5,436 bases of DNA from Actinobacteria bacterium ADurb.Bin346 (GCA_002068775.1 MWAX01000122.1:1-5436); one strand, 5' to 3'. Positions 1 to 5,421 are shown, numbered from the stretch's first letter. Notes: generated by a model from the sequence alone, not told the origin. A program made the numbers and translations.

Positions 1-235
1 CCTTAAGCGCGCCGCACACAGTGGTTGTAACTCCGCTTGAATGCCAGTCAAATCCAAGCACACATCCAAGTGCCTGAAACCACAGCGGGTCCGAGATTCT
101 TTTCAGCACTTCTTCAGGTCCGTGTTCCGAAACAATAAGAAGCAGAATCTCTCTTGCCAGCCGTGTCATCCTGCTGAACAGCCATGCAGGCGCTTTTCCG
201 CCATGAAGGGGCAGATTTACAGTTCCGGTTTTCAT
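1..235 (-). CDS. DUF763 family protein, N-terminal part (runs off the left edge)
   Basis: The reading frame starts at ATG 235-233 on the minus strand and stays open to the window edge, giving 78 residues. The opening residues MKTGTVNLPLHGGKAP and the later FQALGCVLGFDWHSSG (about 53-68), followed by TTTVCGALK, are the N-terminal hallmark of the DUF763 family (COG1415) as I know it. Family members are several hundred residues long, so most of the protein lies outside the window. Its function is not established and none is claimed here. The start codon overlaps the pcm stop codon in an ATGA arrangement, so it is the second gene of a pcm operon and probably translationally coupled. A weak purine stretch (AAGAAAAG) inside the end of pcm could serve as its ribosome binding site. 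Family assignment is confident; the role is unknown. Confidence 0.88.
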   Translation of the reverse strand, partial: MKTGTVNLPLHGGKAPAWLFSRMTRLAREILLLIVSEHGPEEVLKRISDPLWFQALGCVLGFDWHSSGVTTTVCGALK

Positions 236-876
236 ATATCTTTTCTTGTTAATGGCACAAAAGCAACATCGCAGATGAAATCTTTTGAAATGGTGCCGTC
301 AGGTTTTTTTACTATTTTAATAAGTGACTGGCTCCAGCCATGGGGACCTGAAGGTATTACCATTATCCCGCCAGCCTTCAACTGCTCTATAAGCGGTTCA
401 GGTACGTTTTCAGGAGCAGCTGTGACAATGATCCTGTCGTAAGGAGCATGCTCTTTCCACCCGTTATACCCATCCCTGTTGGCAACAGTAACATTTTTAT
501 AGGGAGCAAGAAGCTTAGATGTCCTGTCATATAATGGTTTGACAATCTCTATGCTGTAGACTTCTGCTGCAAGCTTTGAAAGCACTGCTGTCTGGTAGCC
601 TGAGCCTGTGCCTATTTCAAGCACTTTTTCATTTCCCTTTAGCTCCAGCAGCTCAGTCATGAGCGCTACTATATAGGGCTGTGAAATAGTCTGGGAAAAA
701 CCTATTGAAAGAGGCCTGTCATCATAAGCACTTTCAGCCATTGCGGGGTCTACAAAAGCTTCCCTCGGAATGGAGCGCATCGCATCTAAAACTCTTTCGT
801 CTTTTATGCCCCTTGCTTCAAGCTGGTTATCAACCATATCGTTTCGACGGAGAGCCATTACATCTTTTAATTGCAT
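232..876 (-). CDS. pcm: Protein-L-isoaspartate O-methyltransferase
   Basis: This enzyme transfers a methyl group from S-adenosylmethionine to L-isoaspartyl residues in damaged proteins, starting their repair in the cytoplasm. The 214-residue frame has the usual family length. It shows the signature QTISQPYIVALMTELL at about 62-77, with the catalytic-region Thr63/Ser65, then the SAM-binding motif I VLEIGTGSGYQTAVLS at 85-100 with acidic Glu110 after the second strand. It continues with YDRIIVTAAPENVP (146-159) and ends in the typical FVPL segment (206-209). One small departure is Ser61 where many members have Gly before QTIS. The start at 876 is chosen as the longest frame. ATG 858-856 (residue 7) is also possible, and neither has a good Shine-Dalgarno sequence. 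It is followed by the DUF763 gene with a 4-base overlap and is read from a promoter in the gap shared with polX. Confidence 0.96.
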   Translation of the reverse strand: MQLKDVMALRRNDMVDNQLEARGIKDERVLDAMRSIPREAFVDPAMAESAYDDRPLSIGFSQTISQPYIVALMTELLELKGNEKVLEIGTGSGYQTAVLSKLAAEVYSIEIVKPLYDRTSKLLAPYKNVTVANRDGYNGWKEHAPYDRIIVTAAPENVPEPLIEQLKAGGIMVIPSGPHGWSQSLIKIVKKPDGTISKDFICDVAFVPLTRKDI

Positions 877-907
877 TATGATATAATTTCTTGTTTTTAT
901 AAAAATC

Positions 908-928
908 TCCCGGAAAAAAAAGCCGGGA
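908..928. repeat. GC-rich hairpin with an A8 (or T8) loop in the pcm/polX gap
   Basis: TCCCGG (908-913) and CCGGGA (923-928) form a perfect 6-bp stem around a 9-base loop of eight A and one G. Read in the pcm direction, the hairpin lies in the predicted 5' leader of pcm and is followed by GATTTTTAT. It could therefore be a weak terminator or attenuator ahead of pcm, or simply a protein-binding or mRNA-stabilising element. It is the only GC-rich segment in an otherwise AT-rich gap. Its presence is certain; its role is inferred. Confidence 0.6.
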
Positions 929-956
929 TAAACAGTATTGTTAATAATTATATCAT
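929..956 (+). promoter_or_regulatory. Candidate polX promoter
   Basis: TAAACA (929-934) and TATCAT (951-956), 16 bases apart, match the sigma70 consensus in 4 of 6 and 5 of 6 positions. Transcription would start near 963, about 39 bases before the polX ATG. The -10 lies on top of the pcm -10 on the other strand, so the two promoters could not easily be occupied together. Confidence 0.4.
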
Positions 957-975
957 TTAAAAAAAATTGATTAAA
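947..975 (-). promoter_or_regulatory. Candidate pcm operon promoter with extended -10
   Basis: On the minus strand, TGATATAAT (955-947) is a perfect extended -10 element. A weak -35 (TTTAAT, 975-970) sits 17 bases upstream. The start point would be near 940, giving a leader of about 64 bases before pcm that contains the 908-928 hairpin. Extended -10 promoters tolerate poor -35 elements, which supports the call. Confidence 0.55.
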
Positions 976-1001
976 AGCAGGAAAACGGGCGGGCAGTTAT
1001 A

Positions 1002-2903
1002 ATGATGAATTTAAAGCTGGCAACAGTATTTGCAAATATGGCAGAGCTTTCAAAACAAAAAGACGGCGGAGCAAAAACTGTAATTGATTTCACAAGGGCA
1101 GCAAGGTCAATAAGGGATTTTCCGGGCAATCTTGAAGATTCGTATAATAATGGCACCCTGAAGTGCCTTCCCGGAATCATTCCTGAAATGTACGACTACT
1201 TATCTGAATATTTTGAAACAGGAAAAATCAGGTTTTATGAAGAGCTGAAAGGAGACTATTCTGAGGAGCTCATAAAATTCATAAGAATAAGCGGCCTGGG
1301 CAAAAAAAGAATATTTGCCATATATGAAATCCTTGGAGCAAAAGATATTGCTGACCTCAAAGAAAAGATAAGCCGGAAAAACAGTTTCAAAAATATACTT
1401 AAATCTCCAAAGCTTGAAAAAGACCTCCTGACAAAGACACACCTTGAAAGGCTGGTGCATTCCATTGATTATTATGAAAGCACAGCAGCATTATATCCCA
1501 AGGGGTATATAGATTTTTTCATCAATGCATTAGTAAGCAGGTTTAAGGATATAAAGGATGTACACAGGGTGACGGTTACAGGCTCTCTCAGGCGCAGGAA
1601 GTCATTTGTAAGCGACATTGACCTGCTTGTAATGACAAAGTCAAATCTGAAAGGCTTTGATTTTGCCGGCAGTGAGTTGTTTCTGAAAGAAGTCGCAAAA
1701 CTTCCTTTTATAAAAACAACCGGCAAAAGAGATCTAAAGCATTTAACTTTAAGTGAAAGATTTGAAACGACTTATGGAATAGATATAGAAGTGATAGTAT
1801 CGAGCGGCCCCAGATGGGCAGCAGATCTTTTTTATACGACCGGCAGTAAAAAACATGTCAGAAGAATTGAAGAATTAGCACTAAAATCTGATGTTTTTAC
1901 CGGAGCTGCAGGCTTGTCCATAGACAGTATTTACCGGCAAGACAACCCGATGCGGGATATTATTTCAATATTCACAGAAAAATATTTTAATTTTCCTGAA
2001 AAAACTTATCCTGGATCAGCCACTCCAGGCATGAAAAATTATGAAGAAGGGCAGGATTATTCAGACTGTATTATATACGAAAGCCTTGGCCTTGAATATG
2101 TTCCCCCTGAGCTTCGCGAAGACAGGGGTGAGATAGAGCTTGCGAAAAGATCTGCACTGCCTGTGCTTGTAAAACCTGGCGATATAAAAGGCGATCTGCA
2201 TGTACATTCTTTTTGGAGTGACGGGCTTATAGAGGTTGAAGATATAAAAAAAAGCTGTAAGGAAATGGGCTATGAATATCTGGCGCTCAGCGACCATTCT
2301 GTAAGCAATACTTACGGCAATGGCCTGGACGATAAAAAGATGCTTGAAAAAATAAAGTATGTAAAGAGCATCCGCAAAAATATCAGGGATTTTAAATTGC
2401 TGGTCGGGGCTGAAATTGACATCAGGGGCGTTTCCCTGCTTGACTATGATGAAAGCATTATTTTAAAAACTGATATCGCACTTGCTTCGATGCACTCAAA
2501 TTATCTAAATACCATTGAAGAAAATACTGCCAGGATAATAGGCGCACTTCAAAATCCACTAATAGATGCAATTGCGCATCCCACGGGACTGGTTTTCGGC
2601 GCCAGGGCACCCTATGTATTTGATATGGAGAGAATATTTGGTGCAGCAGTAAAATATGATAAAGCTCTGGAAATAAATTCCTATCTTTTAAGGCTTGATA
2701 TAAATGATGGCCACGCTGCAGATTTTAAAAAAATGGGAGGCAAAGTTGTGATAAACACAGACTCTCATCGGCCTTCAAATCTTGCGATGATGTATTTGGG
2801 TGTGGAAGTTGCAAGGCGGGCAGGCCTTGAAAGAGACGATGTAATAAATACCAGGTCCTTTAAAGAGCTCATTGCCTGGAAAAAAAACAGGCATCGTTAT
2901 TAA
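1002..2903 (+). CDS. polX: DNA polymerase/3'-5' exonuclease PolX (family X polymerase with PHP domain)
   Basis: Bacterial PolX enzymes fill small gaps and trim 3' ends in base excision repair. Domains in order: an N-terminal HhH/8-kDa-like region (about 1-150, with the HhH segment SGLGKKRIFAIYEILG at 97-112); the nucleotidyltransferase core with TGSLRR at 193-198 and SDIDLLV at 204-210 (metal ligands Asp205 and Asp207, third Asp probably 261); and a C-terminal PHP nuclease domain. PHP ligands are all visible: His400, His402, Asp407, His432, Glu471, His498, His526, Asp587, His589. At 633 residues it is longer than the usual 570-580, with an apparent insertion at about 306-352. The nucleotide-pocket segment reads YTTGSKKHV (278-286) where the family usually has YFTGSKxHN, and the first HhH loop reads LPGII instead of LPGIG. 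The start is ATG 1002 or 1005; an in-frame TAA at 972 rules out a longer form, and no good Shine-Dalgarno sequence is present. The gene is divergent from pcm and ends 9 bases from the radical SAM gene. Confidence 0.94.
   Translation: MMNLKLATVFANMAELSKQKDGGAKTVIDFTRAARSIRDFPGNLEDSYNNGTLKCLPGIIPEMYDYLSEYFETGKIRFYEELKGDYSEELIKFIRISGLGKKRIFAIYEILGAKDIADLKEKISRKNSFKNILKSPKLEKDLLTKTHLERLVHSIDYYESTAALYPKGYIDFFINALVSRFKDIKDVHRVTVTGSLRRRKSFVSDIDLLVMTKSNLKGFDFAGSELFLKEVAKLPFIKTTGKRDLKHLTLSERFETTYGIDIEVIVSSGPRWAADLFYTTGSKKHVRRIEELALKSDVFTGAAGLSIDSIYRQDNPMRDIISIFTEKYFNFPEKTYPGSATPGMKNYEEGQDYSDCIIYESLGLEYVPPELREDRGEIELAKRSALPVLVKPGDIKGDLHVHSFWSDGLIEVEDIKKSCKEMGYEYLALSDHSVSNTYGNGLDDKKMLEKIKYVKSIRKNIRDFKLLVGAEIDIRGVSLLDYDESIILKTDIALASMHSNYLNTIEENTARIIGALQNPLIDAIAHPTGLVFGARAPYVFDMERIFGAAVKYDKALEINSYLLRLDINDGHAADFKKMGGKVVINTDSHRPSNLAMMYLGVEVARRAGLERDDVINTRSFKELIAWKKNRHRY
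2873..2893. repeat. Hairpin with A8 (or T8) loop at the end of polX
   Basis: TGCCTG (2873-2878) and CAGGCA (2888-2893) form a 6-bp stem around a 9-base loop of one G and eight A. It lies inside the last codons of polX and, on the other strand, 20 bases past the stop of the radical SAM gene. There the loop is T-rich, but no T run follows the stem, so it is not a standard intrinsic terminator. Its size and loop match the hairpin at 908-928. Confidence 0.5.
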
Positions 2904-2912
2904 AACGGGCAG

Positions 2913-3896
2913 CTACTTATTGTCTTCATAATATTTAAACACTTTTTCTTTTTTAAAGTCAGGCCTGAACATATCTTCTACAGAAAGGGAATAATGATCC
3001 TGCACCCATCCGTTTTCAAATCCGAGTTTTTCAGCATAAGAAGTGACTTCGCGGTATTCACCGGCTGTCACATTACGGGAAAGCTCAGGATATCTGTAAG
3101 CTTTATACTCCGGGTGATATTGGGCCATTATGCTAAGGCCAATATCTTCAGAAAGTTCATTTTTTATAAAGTCAAGAGTATCTTTAATTCCGTCAATATT
3201 ATCCGGCAGTACAAGAAGCCTGATCAGCAGCCCTTTAAGCGCGATGCCGTTTCTGTCAAGCACAAGCCCGCCGACCTGCCTGTGCATTTCTTTAATGGCT
3301 GCCCTGCTGTTTTCAACATAATTTTTTACGCCTGAATATTTAAAAGCCATTTCATTGCTGCTGTATCTTATGTCAGGCATATATATATCCACAATTCCAT
3401 CCAGCATCTTAATGATTTCAGATTTGTCATAACCGCCTGTGTTATACACTAATGGGATATAAAGCCCTTTTGCAGCAGCATCAGCAACTGCTTTTATTAT
3501 CTGCGGTATCCAGATTGTGGGAGATACAAGATTTATATTGTGGCAGCCAGTTTGTTGGAGGCTTAACATTTTTTTTGATAATTCAAGAACCGATAAAAAC
3601 CTGCCATGGCCCTCCTGGCTTATCTGATAGTTCTGGCAGTAGACACATTTCATATTGCAGTGTGTAAAAAATATTGTCCCTGAGCCAAAGCTGCCGGAAA
3701 TAGGGGGCTCCTCGCCGTGATGCGCCATTGCAGAGGAAATTTCCGCCTCGTATCCTGCTTTGCAGAATCCTTTGCTGCTTGTGTGCCTGTTGACCCTGCA
3801 CTCATGCGGGCAGAGAGTGCACTCATGAAGAAGTCCATCAAGTTTTGCAATAAGCTCATCGCTTATATTGTATTTTTTCTGACAACTCTTTACCAC
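2913..3896 (-). CDS. PflX-family radical SAM protein (COG1313)
   Basis: This 327-residue protein has the radical SAM cluster motif CNMKCVYC at 80-87 (Cys80, Cys84, Cys87), which should hold a 4Fe-4S cluster that cleaves S-adenosylmethionine. Ahead of it lies a four-cysteine cluster, CTLCPHEC at 26-33 plus GFCKAG with Cys45, which may bind a second cluster or zinc. The segments HHGEEPPISG (59-68) and GSGTIFF (71-77) before the motif, and CQNYQIS after it, are typical of COG1313, a relative of pyruvate formate-lyase activating enzymes. The substrate is unknown, and no glycyl radical enzyme is visible nearby to suggest an activase role. The related AmmeMemoRadiSam enzyme AmrS is less likely because the GEEPPISG/GSGTIFF pattern fits COG1313 better. 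The start is GTG (3896-3894), with no Shine-Dalgarno sequence and a promoter -10 only 7 bases upstream. The gene is convergent with polX and divergent from radC. Confidence 0.9.
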   Translation of the reverse strand: MVKSCQKKYNISDELIAKLDGLLHECTLCPHECRVNRHTSSKGFCKAGYEAEISSAMAHHGEEPPISGSFGSGTIFFTHCNMKCVYCQNYQISQEGHGRFLSVLELSKKMLSLQQTGCHNINLVSPTIWIPQIIKAVADAAAKGLYIPLVYNTGGYDKSEIIKMLDGIVDIYMPDIRYSSNEMAFKYSGVKNYVENSRAAIKEMHRQVGGLVLDRNGIALKGLLIRLLVLPDNIDGIKDTLDFIKNELSEDIGLSIMAQYHPEYKAYRYPELSRNVTAGEYREVTSYAEKLGFENGWVQDHYSLSVEDMFRPDFKKEKVFKYYEDNK

Positions 3897-3903
3897 AGGT
3901 AAA

Positions 3904-3932
3904 ATTTTAACTTTTTTATTATTATTTTTGAA
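3904..3932 (-). promoter_or_regulatory. Promoter of the radical SAM gene, predicting a leaderless transcript
   Basis: On the minus strand, TTCAAA (3932-3927) and TAAAAT (3909-3904) are separated by 17 bases and match the consensus in 4 and 5 of 6 positions. Only 7 bases (TTTACCT) separate the -10 from the GTG start, so transcription should begin at or next to the start codon. A 6-bp inverted repeat (ATTATT-TTTG-AATAAT, 3921-3936) covers the -35 and could be an operator, although it is pure AT apart from one base. Confidence 0.5.
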
Positions 3933-3939
3933 TAATCCA

Positions 3940-3968
3940 ACTTAAAAAGCAGCCCACTTAAAAGCAGC
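3940..3968. repeat. Tandem imperfect direct repeat in the radical SAM/radC gap
   Basis: ACTTAAAAAGCAGC (3940-3953) and ACTTAAAAGCAGC (3956-3968) are two near-identical copies with a 16-base period, differing by one A. They sit between the two divergent promoters, just upstream of the radC -35. The core TTAAAAGCAG also occurs once upstream of polX at 971-980. It could be a regulator binding site; the protein is unknown. A similar TAAAAGCAGC inside radC at 4331-4340 warns that the word is not rare. Confidence 0.45.
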
Positions 3969-3987
3969 AAGTATTATTAATTATATA

Positions 3988-4016
3988 TTTACATAAATGC
4001 ATAAATATAGTATGAT
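3988..4016 (+). promoter_or_regulatory. radC promoter
   Basis: TTTACA (3988-3993) and TATGAT (4011-4016) each match the sigma70 consensus in 5 of 6 positions and are spaced by the ideal 17 bases. The start point would be near 4023, giving a leader of about 67 bases. This is the best promoter match in the window. Confidence 0.6.
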
Positions 4017-4024
4017 TTTCCTGC

Positions 4025-4042
4025 TTTATTTTTTTAAATAAA
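4025..4042 (+). repeat. AT-only palindrome in the radC leader
   Basis: TTTATTT (4025-4031) and AAATAAA (4036-4042) form a 7-bp inverted repeat with a TTTT loop right after the predicted radC transcription start. The stem is all A-T pairs, so as RNA it is weak. It could be an operator or a product of base composition. Confidence 0.25.
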
Positions 4043-4089
4043 ATCCATATTTAAAAAATTCTGTCAGGTAAGGAAAAAATCTGGAATAC

Positions 4090-4776
4090 ATGCCAATAAA
4101 CAAGTGGCCGGAGGATGAACGCCCGAGAGAAAAACTGATAAAGTCAGGAAGCGCAAGCCTGACAAATTCAGAGCTTCTGGCAATAATTCTCAGGACAGGA
4201 ATAAAATCCGAAAATTTCAGGCAATCTGCTCTGGAGCTGGCAAATAATATATTATTCCAGTTCGGAGGCCTGCAGCCGCTGACTGACATCACTGTAAATG
4301 AGCTTGCATCAATTAAAGGTATAGGCAATGTAAAAGCAGCACAGGTTATAGCTGCAATTGAACTTGGCAAAAGAGCGATAGCAGATAAAAACGGAAGCAA
4401 TATAAGCTTTAAGTGCAGTGAGGAAGTGGCAAATTATTATATACCTCTCCTGAAGGATTTAAAAAATGAACAATTCAGGCTGCTGCTGCTCAATATAAAG
4501 AATAAGATAATTAAAGATGTCATGGTATCGCAGGGCTCGCTGACTTCCTCAATTGTGCATCCAAGAGAAGTCTTAAAAATTGCCATTAAAGCTTCTGCAG
4601 CTTCGGTGATTTTTATGCATAATCATCCGAGCGGAGACCCTGAGCCATCAATAGACGATATTGAAATAACAAACAGGCTCTGCAAATCATTTTCCATTGT
4701 TGGGATTAATGTCCTTGACCATCTGATAATTGCTGAAAGCGGGTATTTCAGTTTCAAGCAGAAAAACATGATTTAA
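4090..4776 (+). CDS. radC: RadC family JAB/MPN (JAMM) domain protein
   Basis: The 228-residue protein has the usual RadC length and layout. The N-terminal region reads RPREKLIKSG then LTNSELLAIILRTG (24-37). It is followed by a helix-hairpin-helix DNA-binding element around ASIKGIGNVKAAQV (73-86) and a C-terminal JAMM metalloprotease-like fold. The metal motif HNHPSGDPEPSIDD (177-190) supplies His177, His179 and Asp190, and Glu127 in NEQFR is the likely catalytic glutamate. The family was named for a supposed repair role that was later questioned; its activity remains uncertain. All key residues are present, so it looks functional. ATG 4090 fits the family N-terminus, but the good purine motif AGGTAAGGA (4066-4074) is 15 bases away. 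It has its own promoter and is divergent from the radical SAM gene. A 119-base gap with another promoter separates it from the next gene, so it is probably monocistronic. Confidence 0.95.
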   Translation: MPINKWPEDERPREKLIKSGSASLTNSELLAIILRTGIKSENFRQSALELANNILFQFGGLQPLTDITVNELASIKGIGNVKAAQVIAAIELGKRAIADKNGSNISFKCSEEVANYYIPLLKDLKNEQFRLLLLNIKNKIIKDVMVSQGSLTSSIVHPREVLKIAIKASAASVIFMHNHPSGDPEPSIDDIEITNRLCKSFSIVGINVLDHLIIAESGYFSFKQKNMI

Positions 4777-4851
4777 ATAAAGTCATTTATTCTATTAAAA
4801 CAGGTCTTTAAATTTTTAATACATTTTTCTGAAGAATTTAAGAAAATTTCC

Positions 4852-4860
4852 TGTTAAAAT
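4852..4860 (+). promoter_or_regulatory. Extended -10 promoter for the small unknown gene
   Basis: TGTTAAAAT (4852-4860) is an extended -10 element whose hexamer TAAAAT matches 5 of 6. No convincing -35 is present at 16-18 bases. The start point would be near 4867, about 29 bases before the ATG at 4896. The rest of the 4777-4895 gap is AT-rich, and I see no gene or strong terminator in it. Confidence 0.45.
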
Positions 4861-4885
4861 GTGGTTGTTTCTTGCAACTGAAAAG

Positions 4886-4891
4886 AAAGGA
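4886..4891 (+). promoter_or_regulatory. Ribosome binding site that sets the start at 4896
   Basis: AAAGGA lies 4 bases before ATG 4896 and is the clearest Shine-Dalgarno match in the window. It favours this ATG over the in-frame TTG at 4872, which has no such site upstream and would place the AAAGGA inside the coding region. Confidence 0.6.
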
Positions 4892-4895
4892 AAAG

Positions 4896-5342
4896 ATGGA
4901 CATTAAAGAAGGTATAATAAATCTTGAAACAGGATATCCAGAAAAGTTCAAAGAATTAAAAAATAATATATTCAGCCTTGAATTTATCGTTGCAGAAAGA
5001 AAAGCTTTTCTAAGTACACAGAAGCTCATGTATAAGGCAAAATTAAAAGTGTATGAGGATAAAAAAGAGGTAAACTTCTTTGAAATGCTTACAGACAGCG
5101 CTTCAGGTTTTTCTTCCGGAAGCAGTTATATGGATATGTCTCCAGGATTTGGATTTAAAGCTGAAAAAACAGTTTACATGTCAGGCAGGGGCAGGGAAGG
5201 CACTATTGTGGAGCAGTCGATTCTCTTTGGTAAAAAATATCAGTACAGCTTTGATTATGATAAAATACGTAAATCGGTAGAAGGACTTGCATCCAATTAT
5301 GGTTATAAATTCTCAGTAGTGCTGTCTGAAAGAAACCTGTAG
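4896..5342 (+). CDS. Unrecognised small soluble protein, 148 residues
   Basis: I do not recognise this protein. It begins MDIKEGIINLETGYPEKF and has no signal peptide, membrane segment or cysteine. The N-terminal part (about 1-60) is charged and looks helical with many Lys and Glu. A central stretch (about 62-88) is rich in Gly, Ser, Met and Phe, with SASGFSSGSS (68-77) followed by MDMSPGFGF (79-87), probably a loop or flexible segment. The rest has alternating polar and hydrophobic residues suggesting strands, then a short helix (DYDKIRKSVEGLAS, 120-133) and a final strand KFSVVLSE. The frame is supported by a good ribosome binding site, an extended -10 promoter and codon use like its neighbours. 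It lies downstream of radC in the same direction but has its own promoter, so a shared function is not implied. Confidence 0.72.
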   Translation: MDIKEGIINLETGYPEKFKELKNNIFSLEFIVAERKAFLSTQKLMYKAKLKVYEDKKEVNFFEMLTDSASGFSSGSSYMDMSPGFGFKAEKTVYMSGRGREGTIVEQSILFGKKYQYSFDYDKIRKSVEGLASNYGYKFSVVLSERNL

Positions 5343-5392
5343 TATTACCTGTTGTGTCATCTAAAAATCTATATGAAAGCATATTCGTATTA

Positions 5393-5421
5393 TTGACTAA
5401 ATATTTTTTTTTTAATAATAT
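5393..5421 (+). promoter_or_regulatory. Candidate promoter reading out of the right edge
   Basis: TTGACT (5393-5398) matches the -35 consensus in 5 of 6 positions. TAATAT (5416-5421), 17 bases further on, matches the -10 in 4 of 6. A run of ten T (5404-5413) fills the spacer and should bend the DNA. The 94 bases after the last gene hold no open reading frame of note, and the ATG at 5422 stops after three codons. Any gene served would start beyond the window. Confidence 0.4.

Larger units (their letters stand above)
878..956. repeat. Perfect 11-bp inverted repeat spanning the pcm/polX gap
   Basis: ATGATATAATT at 878-888 is matched exactly by its reverse complement AATTATATCAT at 946-956. Each arm contains an extended -10 sequence (TGATATAAT) pointing inward, so transcripts from the two arms would run toward each other. 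The centre of symmetry (about 917) nearly coincides with that of the GC-rich hairpin at 908-928, making the two concentric. The right arm is the likely pcm promoter. The left arm could start a long polX leader, although its -35 candidate (TTACAT, 858-863, 18-base spacer) is poor. The gap is AT-rich, so chance symmetry is possible. Confidence 0.55.

Noticed and set aside
41..442. A 133-residue plus-strand open frame antisense to pcm and the DUF763 gene
   Set aside because: It lies opposite two frames with clear family motifs, has no ribosome binding site or recognisable motif, and looks like a shadow.
998..1003. Perfect TATAAT overlapping the polX start codon
   Set aside because: Transcription from it would begin inside the coding region, and there is no -35 at a usable distance (TTGATT at 967 is 25 bases away).
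2880..2940. Slippery heptamer A-AAA-AAC near the end of polX that could shift the frame by -1
   Set aside because: A shift would only replace the last few residues with a short tail of about 15 residues. There is no separate stimulatory structure downstream, and the A run is part of the hairpin loop.
4801..4853. Possible terminator after radC (CAGG...CCTG and CTTTAAATT...AATTTAAG pairings)
   Set aside because: The pairings are interrupted, almost entirely A-T, and not followed by a T run. They are expected in such AT-rich DNA.
4872..4895. TTG start adding eight residues to the small unknown protein
   Set aside because: It has no ribosome binding site upstream, and the AAAGGA site with correct placement serves ATG 4896.
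5371..5413. ATATG-AAAG-CATAT hairpin and the T10 run as a terminator of the last gene
   Set aside because: The stem is short and AT-rich, and the T run begins 19 bases after it. The T run fits better as a promoter spacer.
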